64,000 nucleotides of DNA from Planococcus chinensis (GTDB lineage: Bacteria > Bacillota > Bacilli > Bacillales_A > Planococcaceae). Position 1 is the stretch's first letter, and every line of letters begins with the position of its first letter. Positions 8,374 through 18,101 of this stretch are shown one piece after another. Below the pieces are notes generated by a model. That model made no database searches. It worked only from the letters and a program-made list of their open reading frames with translations, and was not told where the DNA came from. A program made the translations under genes and the position numbers. The DNA is taken from assembly GCF_020071995.1 (NCBI RefSeq), contig NZ_JABWTK010000010.1, forward strand, positions 1 to 64,000, read 5' to 3'.

Positions 8374-9645
8374 TTAGTTTTTCGCCAAATCTTTAGAAGC
8401 TTTGTGTAAAGCAAAAACTTTCTTGAAGTTCACTTTCTCTCCTTCTTTCAAACGCTTCTTGTATTCAGCTGTTGCTGTGAAAAGAACGTCTGTAGAAGAG
8501 TTAAGCGATGTTTCGAAAGAATCCTGCAATACGCCGATGATGAATCCTACACCGACTACTTGCATCGCTACGTCATTTGGAATCCCAAACAAGCTGCACG
8601 CAAGTGGAATCAACAGAAGCGAACCGCCGGCAACACCCGATGCGCCGCATGCACAAACTGCAGCAAGCACACTTAGGATGATAGCTGTCGGAATGTCCAC
8701 TTGGATGCCGAGCGTATGAACCGCAGCAAGCGTCAAAACGGAAATCGTTACGGCTGCACCGGCCATATTGACCGTTGCACCAAGCGGAATGGAAACCGAA
8801 TACGTGTCCGGATCCAAGCCCAGTTTTTCACATAGCGTCATGTTTACCGGGATGTTTGCTGCTGAACTGCGCGTAAAGAACGCCGTAATTCCGCTTTCCC
8901 GAATACATTTAAATACCAATGGATAAGGATTTTGGCGAATATTGATGAATACAATCAACGGATTGACTACTAAAGCTACAAAAAGCATACAGCCGATAAG
9001 CAGAGCAAGCAGTTTCCCGTAGCCAAGCAAAGACTCCAGCCCGTTTGTCGTAATGGACTCAATTACTAAGCCCATGATGCCAAGCGGAGCCAGTTTAATG
9101 ACCCAACCAACCAATTTGGCCACTGCATCCGAGAAATTTGTGATCAAGGTTTTCGTCGAATCCGCGGCATTTCTAAGAGCTAATCCAAGGACAATCGCCC
9201 AAGCCAGGATGCCGATGTAGTTGGCATTGATCAGCGCGTTGACCGGATTGTCGACAACGTTTAAAACCAGAGTTTTAATGACTTCAATCGCATTGCCAGG
9301 AGGCGCTAAATCCTTTGCCCCTTCAGTAAGCGCTATATTTAACGGGAAGATGAAGCTGGCAATAACAGCAACCAATCCGGCTAAAAATGTCCCTAACAGA
9401 TAAAGAAAGATGATCGATTTCATATTGGTCTGCTGGCCCTTTTTGTGTTGTGCGATTGACGCCATAACCAGGAACAATACCAATACAGGAGCGATCGCTT
9501 TTAATGCCCCGACGAACAGTGCGCCGAAAATAGTCAACGATTTCGCTGCTTCCGGAATCAAAAGAGCCAAAGCCACCCCAACAACCAAGCCGATCATGAT
9601 TTGCTTCACAAGACTGATTCGATTCCACGTGCTTAATAATTTCAT
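8374..9645 (-). CDS. sstT: Serine/threonine:Na+ symporter SstT
   Basis: 423 residues, usual length, dicarboxylate/amino acid:cation symporter fold with about eight membrane helices plus two hairpins. Visible family landmarks are the serine-rich [12 protein letters not shown] (about residues 256-267), [10 protein letters not shown] (about 285-294) and the C-terminal [13 protein letters not shown]. SstT imports serine and threonine with sodium. AAGGGGATG precedes the ATG. Single-gene unit; the hairpin at 8289-8333 can end its transcription. Confidence 0.9.
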   Translation of the reverse strand: MKLLSTWNRISLVKQIMIGLVVGVALALLIPEAAKSLTIFGALFVGALKAIAPVLVLFLVMASIAQHKKGQQTNMKSIIFLYLLGTFLAGLVAVIASFIFPLNIALTEGAKDLAPPGNAIEVIKTLVLNVVDNPVNALINANYIGILAWAIVLGLALRNAADSTKTLITNFSDAVAKLVGWVIKLAPLGIMGLVIESITTNGLESLLGYGKLLALLIGCMLFVALVVNPLIVFINIRQNPYPLVFKCIRESGITAFFTRSSAANIPVNMTLCEKLGLDPDTYSVSIPLGATVNMAGAAVTISVLTLAAVHTLGIQVDIPTAIILSVLAAVCACGASGVAGGSLLLIPLACSLFGIPNDVAMQVVGVGFIIGVLQDSFETSLNSSTDVLFTATAEYKKRLKEGEKVNFKKVFALHKASKDLAKN

Positions 9646-9922
9646 TAGTGCATCCCCTTTGTTTTTAAAAATCTTGCAGCCGAGCTGTTATTTTGATGTC
9701 TAGTCTAGCAGTAAAGTACCTCCTCAAACAGCGGGAATTTTTCAAGCTAATCCTATTCTATACAATTTGTAGCCTGAATAAAACAAATTTTTTATAAAAT
9801 CAATCATTATAGTTCATTTAATTCGGTTTAAAGTTAGGAATTGAGCGATTGTATAGTGCGTATTCCTTATTAGAAACATATGTTAGTTGCATAGATTTTC
9901 ATTTTAAGGAATCTTCTCATAA
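9646..9922. other. Intergenic, nothing recognised
   Basis: AT-rich stretch between the sstT start and the terminator of the sulfatase-type gene. I see no open frame with a ribosome binding site and no riboswitch signature. Confidence 0.4.
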
Positions 9923-9953
9923 AAAAGCTTTGGACATGTTGTCCAAAGCTTTT
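9923..9953 (-). terminator. Terminator of the LTA-synthase-like gene
   Basis: AAAAGCTTTGGACA (9923-9936) and TGTCCAAAGCTTTT (9940-9953) form a 14-bp stem with a 3-nt loop. The gene's stop codon is built into the stem. Confidence 0.85.
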
Positions 9954-11769
9954 ACTGTGTTTCTATATACTCGAGGCCGTTGTTTTCAATGACGGTATCG
10001 GAAATGCGCAGCTGATTGAGGGCGTCTTCGATATACGGCTCACAACGGGCATCTTCAACTTTTTTTCCACTTTCGATGGAATAGCATTCTCCCGATCCGG
10101 GAGCGGTCGTCAAATCAGGTTCGAAATACAAATCTCCTTTGCGGAACGAACCGTTGCGAAAGACGGTGAGGCGTTCGGTATCTGACAACAGCGAGGTTCC
10201 AAGCATGAACCCTTGGTCGATGCCTGCCACTTCCAAAATGGTTGGCGCTACATCAATTTGGCCTCCGGCAGTTTCAACGGTTTCGCCTTTTGCAAGACCC
10301 GGCGGCTTGACCCACAAGGGGACCGTCCGGAACAGTTCAAATTGTTCCGTTGTGCCTTGAACACTTAACTGATTCGCCATTTCGCCTCCGGCTTCGACTA
10401 AGCCGCTGTCATGGTCCCCGTAGAAAATGACGAGCGCATCGTCCCACATGTCCTGTGCTTTCAGTTCATTGACGAAAGACTCGACAGCCCCGTCGACGTA
10501 ATGGACGGAGTGGTAATAATTGCGGACGAGTTCATCTTCGTAGCCGGGCAGTTCCAATTGCTTTCGATCTTCCGGCATTTCAAACGGTATATGGCTGCTC
10601 AAAGCAACCAGGAAGCTGTAATAGGGTTCCTCCAATTGCTTCATGTGCTCGATGGAAGTTAAGAAGAAGTCTTCATCGTTAATGGCCATGCCGATTTTTT
10701 CGGTGTCCGGGTAATCCTCTTTGCTGAAGAAATGGGAAAATCCAATGTTCTCGTAGACGGTATCCCGGTTCCAGAAACTTTTTTCGTAGGCGTGCATGGC
10801 CGCGGTATCGTAGCCGCCGTCGCGCAAGGTTTCCGGCAAGGAATTGAACGTACTGTCCGCATAGCGGGTGTAGACCGAGCCGGTGCGCAGCGGATGAAGC
10901 GATGTGTTGATCGTGAATTCGGCATCCGACGTGCGCCCTTCGTGGGTTTGGTGATGAAAAGCCGGGAAATAAAGCATTTCGTTTTTCAGTTTGTTCAAGT
11001 ACGGCGTCACTTCCTCCCCGCCGATTTCCTGTCCAATGAGGGAAGACTGGAGGGATTCCAGCTGCACGAGAATGACATTCGGCTGTTCACCGGTGTTTTC
11101 CGTGATGCTCGCCGCAAAGGCTTCCTGTACCAGGGCCTGATTTTGCTCGGACGGTGAAGCATCACGAACCAACGAAACGGCTCCTTTTGCGAGGTCATAG
11201 CCATGGTAGCCCCAAAATCCAAGTTCGTAGTATTCCCGCATATCACTGACCGCGTTGCCGGAGAGCCACGGTTCTCCTTTTACGACACTGGACAGGAGAG
11301 GTGCTGCAAAAATGACAAGTCCACTAGCTAAAATGACGCCTGCCAACTTCTTATTCGATGTACTTGGTACAGGTTTCTGGCGCTTCCGAAGAACCAGGAT
11401 GAAGGCCAGGAAAACGAAGAAATCAGCGAAGAAGAAAAAATCCGTCCAGCGGATTAGACTCATAAAGCCGCCGCCTACGTCGCTCATTTGCGTCATCGAT
11501 GATATCAGCTGCACGGACAGCAAATCACCGAAATATCGGTAATACCAAACATCGGAAATCAGCAAGGTGCTATGGAGTGCCAACAGCGAAAGCAAAATCC
11601 ACCGGCGTTTTTTCGCGCCTATCAATAAAGTCCAGCTTGAAAGGACAAGCGCTCCTGATAAACTGATCAGAAAGAACCTAAAGCTGAACGGTGTGTCGGT
11701 GTAGATGCTGAACATATACAACTTGCCTGCAGTAAGGACCAGGTAGACCCAATAGTCGAGTGTTTTCAT
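9952..11769 (-). CDS. LTA synthase-family membrane sulfatase-like phosphoglycerol transferase
   Basis: 605 residues from ATG 11769, preceded by AAAGGGAG. The frame stays open to a GTG at 11892 without a good site. Five membrane helices (about residues 5-180) precede an extracellular alkaline-phosphatase-fold domain. Motifs match LtaS/YqgS/YfnI: metal Glu in LVQLESLQ, nucleophile Thr in GRTSDAEF (about residue 280) and metal ligands in FYGDHDSG. Such enzymes polymerise or transfer glycerol phosphate from phosphatidylglycerol onto a glycolipid. Whether it is the main synthase or a primase/stress paralogue cannot be decided here. Confidence 0.87.
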   Translation of the reverse strand: MKTLDYWVYLVLTAGKLYMFSIYTDTPFSFRFFLISLSGALVLSSWTLLIGAKKRRWILLSLLALHSTLLISDVWYYRYFGDLLSVQLISSMTQMSDVGGGFMSLIRWTDFFFFADFFVFLAFILVLRKRQKPVPSTSNKKLAGVILASGLVIFAAPLLSSVVKGEPWLSGNAVSDMREYYELGFWGYHGYDLAKGAVSLVRDASPSEQNQALVQEAFAASITENTGEQPNVILVQLESLQSSLIGQEIGGEEVTPYLNKLKNEMLYFPAFHHQTHEGRTSDAEFTINTSLHPLRTGSVYTRYADSTFNSLPETLRDGGYDTAAMHAYEKSFWNRDTVYENIGFSHFFSKEDYPDTEKIGMAINDEDFFLTSIEHMKQLEEPYYSFLVALSSHIPFEMPEDRKQLELPGYEDELVRNYYHSVHYVDGAVESFVNELKAQDMWDDALVIFYGDHDSGLVEAGGEMANQLSVQGTTEQFELFRTVPLWVKPPGLAKGETVETAGGQIDVAPTILEVAGIDQGFMLGTSLLSDTERLTVFRNGSFRKGDLYFEPDLTTAPGSGECYSIESGKKVEDARCEPYIEDALNQLRISDTVIENNGLEYIETQ

Positions 11770-11901
11770 GATGCTGCTCCCTTTTGCGCTTTGAACGCCC
11801 CTTTTCTTATTCACTACCTTTAAAAGAGCTGGAGAAAACATCAAAATGAAGAAAATACCAATCGACCTAGTAGATTTTAAAAACTTATACACAAATTATA
11901 C

Positions 11902-11945
11902 AAAAAGAAGCTGGATGGTCCCGGAGGAACATTCAGCTTCTTTTT
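11902..11945. terminator. Hairpin terminator upstream of the LTA-synthase-like gene
   Basis: AAAAAGAAGCTG (11902-11913) pairs with CAGCTTCTTTTT (11934-11945). Minus-strand transcription arriving from the right would stop here, before the LTA-synthase-like gene. Confidence 0.65.
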
Positions 11946-12169
11946 AAGATTTATGTATAGTGTACTTTTTTAAAGGGATTGTTCTCTTTCATTCACTATT
12001 GAATTCAATAGTAGAATAAGCTGATAACCAGGTCTTCTCCTTGTAAATTTAGTTTTTCTTTCATTAAAACATTAATTAGTAATGTTGAAGTATAAAAAAT
12101 CTTTCTTGTATTATAAGGGACTTACAAGTTTTAAATTTATAAGCATCCACATAATGGAAAACAATACTC

Positions 12170-12367
12170 TTAATTATTAATCCGATTTCGATATCTTTCC
12201 TTAAAGGATTTAGGCAAGAAAAAGGAACTAGCTCCCATTAGTATTCCGCCAAGCCCAGAAAGGATTATGCCAACTATAATCCATGATTCAGTTAAAAAAG
12301 TAGAGACATATATGCCTGTAGTTAAAATCAATAAGCCCAGTAACAAACATACAATAACTTTATTCAT
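12170..12367 (-). CDS. Small two-span membrane protein, 65 aa
   Basis: Start at ATG 12367 is set by GAGGAGG 6 nt upstream; the frame extends to 12406 without a site. Two hydrophobic helices (KVIVCLLLGLLILTTGIYV and IIVGIILSGLGGILMGA) and a basic C-terminus KSFKERYRNR. No family recognised. Stands alone. Confidence 0.6.
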   Translation of the reverse strand: MNKVIVCLLLGLLILTTGIYVSTFLTESWIIVGIILSGLGGILMGASSFFLPKSFKERYRNRINN

Positions 12368-12514
12368 ATTATCCTCCTCTAAAAAAATCCTGTTTATTAG
12401 TTTCATCTTCTTTTAAGTAACCAAAAGAATTAAAACGTCATTTAGTGCAAAGCAATTGTTCCTTCTCGCCTCATAAAAATTCTCTGCCAAGTCGCTTATC
12501 TGTACTTAGTAAAT

Positions 12515-13354
12515 TTAAAAAACCATCGCCAATATCTTTTTAAATTGTTCTTCGTTTGCTTCTACTCCGACTTTTCGGCATAAAATAAGATTCAATCTTA
12601 GAATTTCGGGCACCATGCTCGTTAATATTCTCATAATTTCACCAGCTTCTTTCCCGCATTGCCACTGTTTTAACATAGAGTGTTGTCCTTTAGTCAATAG
12701 ACTTCTTTTCCCCTCGACTTTTGACCAACTGCCTGGAGATGCATCAAAATGCTGATCCATTTCCATAAACCAGCCAGAAACAATCAACCAGCGAATTCTA
12801 TCTAGATTAGCTTCGGCATAGTATACTTCTTCTCTCATGACGGCTCGATAAGTTTCATGAACGAAAGCAAGGAGTTTTCCTTTCCAAAGTTCCACATCTT
12901 TCGAAAGCAGCTCATAAGAAATAGCAGATGATGACTTAACGACCGGATTTATTAAATCGTTCGGATCATAAAGCACTATTGCCCCTTTTAACCAGATTGA
13001 AGGTTGAATTTCTTCAAGGGCATGATACCAGCTATCAACTTTGACGAAACAATCGTAATGAGTAACTACTGCTGGACTTAATGGATGAGCATCCTCATAG
13101 AATAGCACTTCTCCCCACATTTTTGCCCTTTTACGCTTATTTTCAATAAATCCGCTTCTTTTTTCAGCTTGAACAATCGTATGCAAATCAATGTCCGAGT
13201 AATTGTCGTCATTTTGTTTTGCTAATGATCCACTCAGATAAATAGCAAGAACATCTGCATCTGCTGCTAAATCCTCCAAAGCATTGTGTAAAAGCACTTC
13301 CCGTTGTACTGGTAAAGATGCATCTCTTTCCATATGTCCAGTTGTATAGCTCAT
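12515..13354 (-). CDS. Nucleotidyltransferase-domain protein (aminoglycoside adenylyltransferase-like)
   Basis: 279 residues. Pol-beta-type nucleotidyltransferase signature YLSGSLAKQNDDNYSDIDLHT (about residues 40-60), i.e. GS followed by DxD, with a third acidic residue expected in HYDCFVKVD. C-terminal helical region (about 150-275) as in ANT-type enzymes. It may adenylylate a small molecule, but the family also includes proteins without antibiotic activity. Ribosome binding site before ATG 13354 is weak; the ATG at 13333 is an alternative. Single gene. Confidence 0.7.
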   Translation of the reverse strand: MSYTTGHMERDASLPVQREVLLHNALEDLAADADVLAIYLSGSLAKQNDDNYSDIDLHTIVQAEKRSGFIENKRKRAKMWGEVLFYEDAHPLSPAVVTHYDCFVKVDSWYHALEEIQPSIWLKGAIVLYDPNDLINPVVKSSSAISYELLSKDVELWKGKLLAFVHETYRAVMREEVYYAEANLDRIRWLIVSGWFMEMDQHFDASPGSWSKVEGKRSLLTKGQHSMLKQWQCGKEAGEIMRILTSMVPEILRLNLILCRKVGVEANEEQFKKILAMVF

Positions 13355-13768
13355 ATATATCAATCCAATTCTTTTGAATTTTACAGACTTTCAATATCAT
13401 ACATTCGTCTTGAAAGAATCGAATTCCTCTTTAGCTGTTGGGCAAAAATCTTGTTAACGTTTATTCAGGCAAGATTATAGAACTCTATGAAACTATGTAT
13501 TTTATACAAAAAGGAAACCTTCCTAAAACAAAATTTCATAAACTTTCCGACTTGCTTTCGAACCTAATTAGTATTTTGTAAGATTTTATTTTCTGCATTA
13601 AGTTCATGTATTACACATGATTTGTAAAAAAGTCTTCACTTAGAAATACTTCGTTTTTCTCGAAATCCAAATGCTATAATAAAGTACTTATTAACAGTAC
13701 TTGAAGCAGATACAGCAGACAAAATCAAACTGATTTTTCATTTTACATCCGTCAGAAGGAGGTTGAAT
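13355..13768. other. Intergenic with promoter and inverted repeat before a small membrane gene
   Basis: TATAAT at 13675-13680 is a good -10 element for the plus-strand gene at 13769. Directly after it AAGTACT-TATTAAC-AGTACTT (13682-13702) is a perfect 7-bp-arm inverted repeat at the expected transcription start, a candidate operator or 5' hairpin. TCATGT-N5-ACATGA occurs at about 13604-13621. No gene otherwise. Confidence 0.45.
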
Positions 13769-14029
13769 ATGAAACTATTTTTCAAATTTTCGTTTTGGCT
13801 GCCTTTCTTTAGTTTTATGCTGATTTTGTTTGAGTTGTTTGTGCAGCCGGCAAAGCCTCTTGTTTGGATGGGATTAGATCCTGTATTCAGTTTTATTCGT
13901 TCACTATTGCCGCATATTATGGATACACTCCCCTTTCTTCTGCTTCTCCATTTTCTTTTAGCACTACTTTATGGCTTTGCCTTAGATGCATTAATAAAAA
14001 AAATTAACGAAGCGCAAGGAAACGAATAA
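13769..14029 (+). CDS. Small two-span membrane protein, 86 aa
   Basis: ATG 13769 follows GAAGGAGG at good distance. Two or three hydrophobic segments (LFFKFSFWLPFFSFMLILFELF and LPFLLLLHFLLALLYGFALDALI) with a charged C-terminus KKINEAQGNE. No family recognised. Has its own likely promoter and an inverted repeat at 13682-13702. Confidence 0.6.
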   Translation: MKLFFKFSFWLPFFSFMLILFELFVQPAKPLVWMGLDPVFSFIRSLLPHIMDTLPFLLLLHFLLALLYGFALDALIKKINEAQGNE

Positions 14030-14272
14030 AATATTATTGCTCCTAGAAAATCAAAAAAATTTAGGCCCCCGCAAACACTTTTAATCTCTCTTAACTTACA
14101 AACAGCAGAACTCATATTCATAATGTATCTCCATGCATTTACACCAACTGCTGGATATTATTTATCTTGACCATTAAATAATCCTGATAAAGCCTCTTAA
14201 AAAAACGAAACTTTATTGGAAATTAATTGGTATAGTAATAGAACAAACAAAACAAAGAAAGGAGAAGATTTC

Positions 14273-14701
14273 ATGTATGCAGTTGAACCTTCTTTTTGGC
14301 TAAGGTTAATTCTCGTGCTCACTGTTTTTATCGGACTGACCACGTTATTTAATGCCATCATACGAAGATGGTTAAAAGTTGAGAAGCCAAAAGCTTTTTC
14401 CCATAACCATGTAAATGACCGACATAAAAAAATTGATTGGACTCTAAGGATTTTCTTCATTGTCTTGATGGTAATCGGAGCTTTTGTTAATGCGGGAAGA
14501 ATCGGCCAGGAACCCTATTTGTTCCTGCAGCCCTGGGTTTTGCTATTTGTGTTGGTGTTCACTTCTGAAATCATAAGAGCCGTCATGGAACGAAAATATG
14601 CGGAAAATCCAAATGCCTATCTCTCTACAATCTACCAATCCGCTTTCATCTTAGTTTTGCTTATTGTATTATTCTCCACTGATTTTTTCGGAATTCTGTG
14701 A
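14273..14701 (+). CDS. DUF4181-type membrane protein
   Basis: 142 residues, start at ATG 14273 after AAAGGAGAAG. About four membrane helices; a cytoplasmic loop LKVEKPKAFSHNHVNDRHKK after helix 1 and the conserved-looking RAVMERKYAENPNAYLSTIY before the last helix. This pattern matches the DUF4181 family of Bacillales membrane proteins as I remember it. Function unknown. Single gene. Confidence 0.6.
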   Translation: MYAVEPSFWLRLILVLTVFIGLTTLFNAIIRRWLKVEKPKAFSHNHVNDRHKKIDWTLRIFFIVLMVIGAFVNAGRIGQEPYLFLQPWVLLFVLVFTSEIIRAVMERKYAENPNAYLSTIYQSAFILVLLIVLFSTDFFGIL

Positions 14702-14877
14702 CAAGAAGGATCACTTGTAAACTAATAATGGCGCTTTTTAATACATAGAAACACTACTCAATTGAATACGTTTTCGAATCCGTGTCTTTTTCGATGTTCT
14801 TATGCCTTCTTTTTCTGCCGTTGTTGGTATACTTGTTTCATGCAGCCTGAAAACGGCGCAAAGAAGGACGGGATGAT

Positions 14878-15876
14878 TTGAAAAAACTAACACCAACAGG
14901 TGAATTCCTTTATACATACGCCTATCATCAAGACGAGAAAGACCTATGCTTCTTGGAAATGCGCTCATTTTTTGGAGCGGATTCTGAAGAGAAAGTCGTT
15001 AAAAGCACGCGCGGTATAGACCCGAGCAGAAGCCCATTCATCAAAGAGCGCATCGAAGTGCTGTTTGATGGCGCAGAATTATCGGATATTCTGGAGCGGG
15101 CTGCCCAAGTGAATATGGGCAGTGCCACGTTTAAAGTGATTTTCCCGAAAATCAACGGGTTGACACTCGAAAATAACGTGGATTATGCGGAAAAACGTGA
15201 TATTGAACGCCAAATCGGCTTTGTCATCACCGGAAAAGCAGACGTCCATAACCCGGATGTCGCATTCGGACTCATGCCGTTTGGCGGCCGCTGGTATTTC
15301 GGCACATACCTGCAAAGTGAGTCGGTCTGGTTCAAGCACCAGCAAAAACCGCGTGAATATTCTACGGCTTTGAGCACAAAAGTGGCGCGTGCGATCGCCA
15401 ACATTGCCGTTCCGGAACCCGCGGGAGTCAAAGCAATCGATCCGTGCTGCGGCATTGGAACTGTGCTGGTCGAAGCTTTATCGATGGGAATCGATATTGT
15501 CGGCCGGGACATCAATCCGCTTGTCGTGGATGGTTCACGTGAAAACATTGCGCATTTCGGTTTGACGGGCAGTGTTGACTTAGGGCCGATTGCCGACATC
15601 CGCCAGCAATATGACGTCGCCATCATCGATATGCCTTATAACCTTTATACGCACGCCACACCAGACGAACAACAGGAAATCCTTAGCCATGCCTTGCCCT
15701 TCGCCGAAAAACTGCTTGTCGTGACCATTGAGTCCATCGATCACATGATAGAAGAAGCCGGATTCACGGTAACCGACCGCTGCATCGCGAAAAAAGGATT
15801 GTTTCTGCGGGAAATCTTGGTGTGTGAGCGAACTATTAAACCAGCCATCTTGGTTGAAGAATTAATAGAAGTTTAA
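14878..15876 (+). CDS. TRM11-family SAM-dependent RNA/DNA methyltransferase
   Basis: 332 residues, starting at TTG 14878 after AAGGACGGG. N-terminal substrate-binding region (about residues 1-170, THUMP-like) and a C-terminal Rossmann methyltransferase domain. Motif I is AIDPCCGIGTVLVEA (about 187-201), the acidic ribose-binding residue is in GRDINP, and the catalytic motif is DMPYNLY, a variant of DPPY used for exocyclic N-methylation. Bacterial TRM11-like proteins probably modify tRNA guanosine; the target here is inferred. Single gene followed by two hairpins. Confidence 0.8.
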   Translation: MKKLTPTGEFLYTYAYHQDEKDLCFLEMRSFFGADSEEKVVKSTRGIDPSRSPFIKERIEVLFDGAELSDILERAAQVNMGSATFKVIFPKINGLTLENNVDYAEKRDIERQIGFVITGKADVHNPDVAFGLMPFGGRWYFGTYLQSESVWFKHQQKPREYSTALSTKVARAIANIAVPEPAGVKAIDPCCGIGTVLVEALSMGIDIVGRDINPLVVDGSRENIAHFGLTGSVDLGPIADIRQQYDVAIIDMPYNLYTHATPDEQQEILSHALPFAEKLLVVTIESIDHMIEEAGFTVTDRCIAKKGLFLREILVCERTIKPAILVEELIEV

Positions 15877-15902
15877 AATCTTTCGCCTAATTGAAAAAAA
15901 TA

Positions 15903-15972
15903 GGCTGCCGATAAAATATCGGCAGCCTCGAACTTCCGAAGTCTTAATAATGACTCCGGAAGTTTATTTTTT
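15903..15972. terminator. Tandem hairpins between convergent genes
   Basis: First hairpin GGCTGCCGATA/TATCGGCAGCC (15903-15927); second ACTTCCGAAGTC/GACTCCGGAAGT (15932-15963) with a T-run to 15972. The second ends the plus-strand methyltransferase gene; the first, preceded by an A-run on the plus strand, can end the minus-strand FixH/PepSY operon. Confidence 0.75.
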
Positions 15973-15984
15973 ATAAAATTTAAT

Positions 15985-16455
15985 TTAATGATGATGCCCA
16001 GATGAGCCTTGTTCTGGCTTGGATCCTTGCTTCAGACTTTCCAATTCGCTGTCCGAGAGCTCGCCGACGATGAATTGCTGCTGAGGGCTTACAACAGATC
16101 CCTTATTCCCGGCATGCACTTCGAAGTAGTAGAGGCCTTCGCTTTCAAATTCAAATTGCATTTGATATACGCCGTTCTCGGTATTTTCCGCTTCCTCCAT
16201 TGGAAAGCGGATTGAACCATCCTGTTTCTGGACTTCGAAATGGACAAAGTCTGCGCTATCCACCGGCGCTCCATTTTGGCTTAATGAAACTTCAAGTACG
16301 ACTTCTTCATTCACCGAAAGATCCTCCGGCACGTTCATTTTTACTTGAAGCGGGCTTTCTTGCTTGTACAGGCTAGCTGCATCGCTGTTAAGGGAACATG
16401 CGCCTAGAATAAGCATACATAGAAGCAACAATGCCAGCATTCCTGATTTTCTCAT
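15985..16455 (-). CDS. FixH/YtkA-like lipoprotein
   Basis: 156 residues. Signal peptide with lipobox LGAC (cleavage before Cys about 20), then a beta-sandwich YtkA/FixH-type domain (about 40-135: PLQVKMNVPEDLSV, VHFEVQKQDGS, GVYQMQFEFESEGLYYFEVH). The C-terminus ends GSSGHHH, a possible metal-binding tail. AAGGAGGAG precedes the ATG. It starts 21 nt after the PepSY protein ends, so the two form an operon. Lipid-anchored outside the membrane; a role in copper or iron handling is inference. Confidence 0.75.
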   Translation of the reverse strand: MRKSGMLALLLLCMLILGACSLNSDAASLYKQESPLQVKMNVPEDLSVNEEVVLEVSLSQNGAPVDSADFVHFEVQKQDGSIRFPMEEAENTENGVYQMQFEFESEGLYYFEVHAGNKGSVVSPQQQFIVGELSDSELESLKQGSKPEQGSSGHHH

Positions 16456-16476
16456 TGCGGTCTCCTCCTTTTTGCA

Positions 16477-17856
16477 TTAAGCATTCAGCCATTTTTTTAC
16501 AGAAGGAATGCGTTGGATTAAGAGCCAATCAATCAGCCAGACGGCGAGTAAGGACAGACCGACCAATGGGAATAAAATCCCCAATCCAATCATAAGGAAC
16601 AGAAAAGCTTTCGTGTTGAAAAGGGCTGGTGCTGCTGGCGCCCCTATTCCGTTCTGGGGTTTACGTTTCCACCATAAATATATGCCGCTGATGGCTACAA
16701 AAACAACGCTTAAGCAGATGAACAAGCTGATCAATTGATTGGCAAGTCCGAATTGAGAACCTTTATGGAGCGTGATGCCCCATGCCACAATTTTCCCAAT
16801 GACGCCATAGTTTTCGTAACGGTAATCTGCCAAGACAGCCCCTGAATACTGGTCAATATGGATGGTCGCTTCATCCTGCGCTTTTGGCGGGAAGACGGAA
16901 AGCGTATAAACACCTTCTGGTTCTTGTGGGATAAAGATGGAATAACTCGGATAAATGCCTTCTTGTTCCGCCACCTCCACTACTTTATCCAGTGAAAGCG
17001 GAATTTGGCCTTGTATAGCGGAAAGAGGCACATCCAAAGTTTCGGCAGCCCATGGCACTTCGGCAATATCCTGTGTCTGGATATTCGAAGTTGGTGCATC
17101 CCCAATCCAAACGGATGGCGGATAACCTTCCCCTGTATTCGTCGTGAGGGCTTGAAAATTGGCTCCCCACAAACCAGACCAAGGCAGCCCGGTCAGCACC
17201 AAGAACAACAGCCCTCCCGTTACCCAAAAAGCCGGAACGACATGGAGATCCCTCCTCAGGATTTTCTTGCCTTTTCGCAATCGAGGGATCAAGGTCCCGG
17301 CGATGCCGGTTTTCTTTTTGGGGAACCATAAAAAGAAGCCCGTCACCATCAGCACAATAGCCCAGCAGGCAGCCAGTTCAACAATTCGGTCCCCGAGTGT
17401 CCCGGCCATCAATTCCCCGTGGATTTCTTCAATCTTATCCATGATCCGGTCGTCATTGTTCAATTCCCCAATGGATTCTCCGGTATAGGGATCCATAAAT
17501 ACAGTGATGGACTCGCCGTTCGAACTGATGGTCACTTCGCTGGAGCGGGTTTCGCTTTCACCGGGCCGGTATTTCGTCACCACCGCATCCGGATACAGCC
17601 GTTTCACTTCATCAAGCTGTTCTGTAACGGCAGCTCTTTCATCCTGCGGACTAACTTGATAGTAATCTTTGTATAGTACTTCTTCAATTTCAGCTTTGAA
17701 CAAATAAATAGAACCAGTTATGGCTAGCAGCACGAGAAGCGGCGCGAAAATAATGCCTGCATAAAAATGCCATCTCCACACGGTTTTATAGAATCTGCCA
17801 TTCACTGATTTTTTTGGTGCTTTAGCAGCACTCGTTTTCTCTGTATTCTTTTCCAT
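16477..17856 (-). CDS. PepSY-associated membrane protein (PiuB-like)
   Basis: 459 residues from ATG 17856, set by AGAGGAG upstream; the frame is open to 17922. Four or five membrane helices with extracellular PepSY-type segments. Landmarks are VWRWHFYAGIIFAPLLVLLAITGSIYLF (first helix, His-containing), EEIHGELM and RRDLHVVPAFWVTGGLLFLVLTGLPWSG, and the late LHKGSQFG. Conserved His residues in such helices resemble heme or metal sites of iron-uptake reductases. In an operon with the FixH-like lipoprotein. Confidence 0.78.
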   Translation of the reverse strand: MEKNTEKTSAAKAPKKSVNGRFYKTVWRWHFYAGIIFAPLLVLLAITGSIYLFKAEIEEVLYKDYYQVSPQDERAAVTEQLDEVKRLYPDAVVTKYRPGESETRSSEVTISSNGESITVFMDPYTGESIGELNNDDRIMDKIEEIHGELMAGTLGDRIVELAACWAIVLMVTGFFLWFPKKKTGIAGTLIPRLRKGKKILRRDLHVVPAFWVTGGLLFLVLTGLPWSGLWGANFQALTTNTGEGYPPSVWIGDAPTSNIQTQDIAEVPWAAETLDVPLSAIQGQIPLSLDKVVEVAEQEGIYPSYSIFIPQEPEGVYTLSVFPPKAQDEATIHIDQYSGAVLADYRYENYGVIGKIVAWGITLHKGSQFGLANQLISLFICLSVVFVAISGIYLWWKRKPQNGIGAPAAPALFNTKAFLFLMIGLGILFPLVGLSLLAVWLIDWLLIQRIPSVKKWLNA

Positions 17857-18101
17857 TTGTTGCTCCTCTTTTCCCGAGCCGCCTTGAAATTTTCCGGTTC
17901 TTGATAAGGATTCGAACTTCACTTACTTACATTTTCCATAAGAATTGTTGAAGTTGGTCGGCTGTGCTTCATCAGTACTAACGCAAAGAATTTGGATTTA
18001 GATTTCTCTTTTTAAGAAAAGCATTTAAATTTAAGTGCTCATGAAAGTTGTTGAAAGACGCTAATTCACCCGTTGCTCTTCTGATAGAAAACTCGCTGAA
18101 T

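Noticed and set aside
10732..11157. 141-codon plus-strand frame
   Set aside because: Antisense to the catalytic domain of the LTA-synthase-like enzyme, which is complete.
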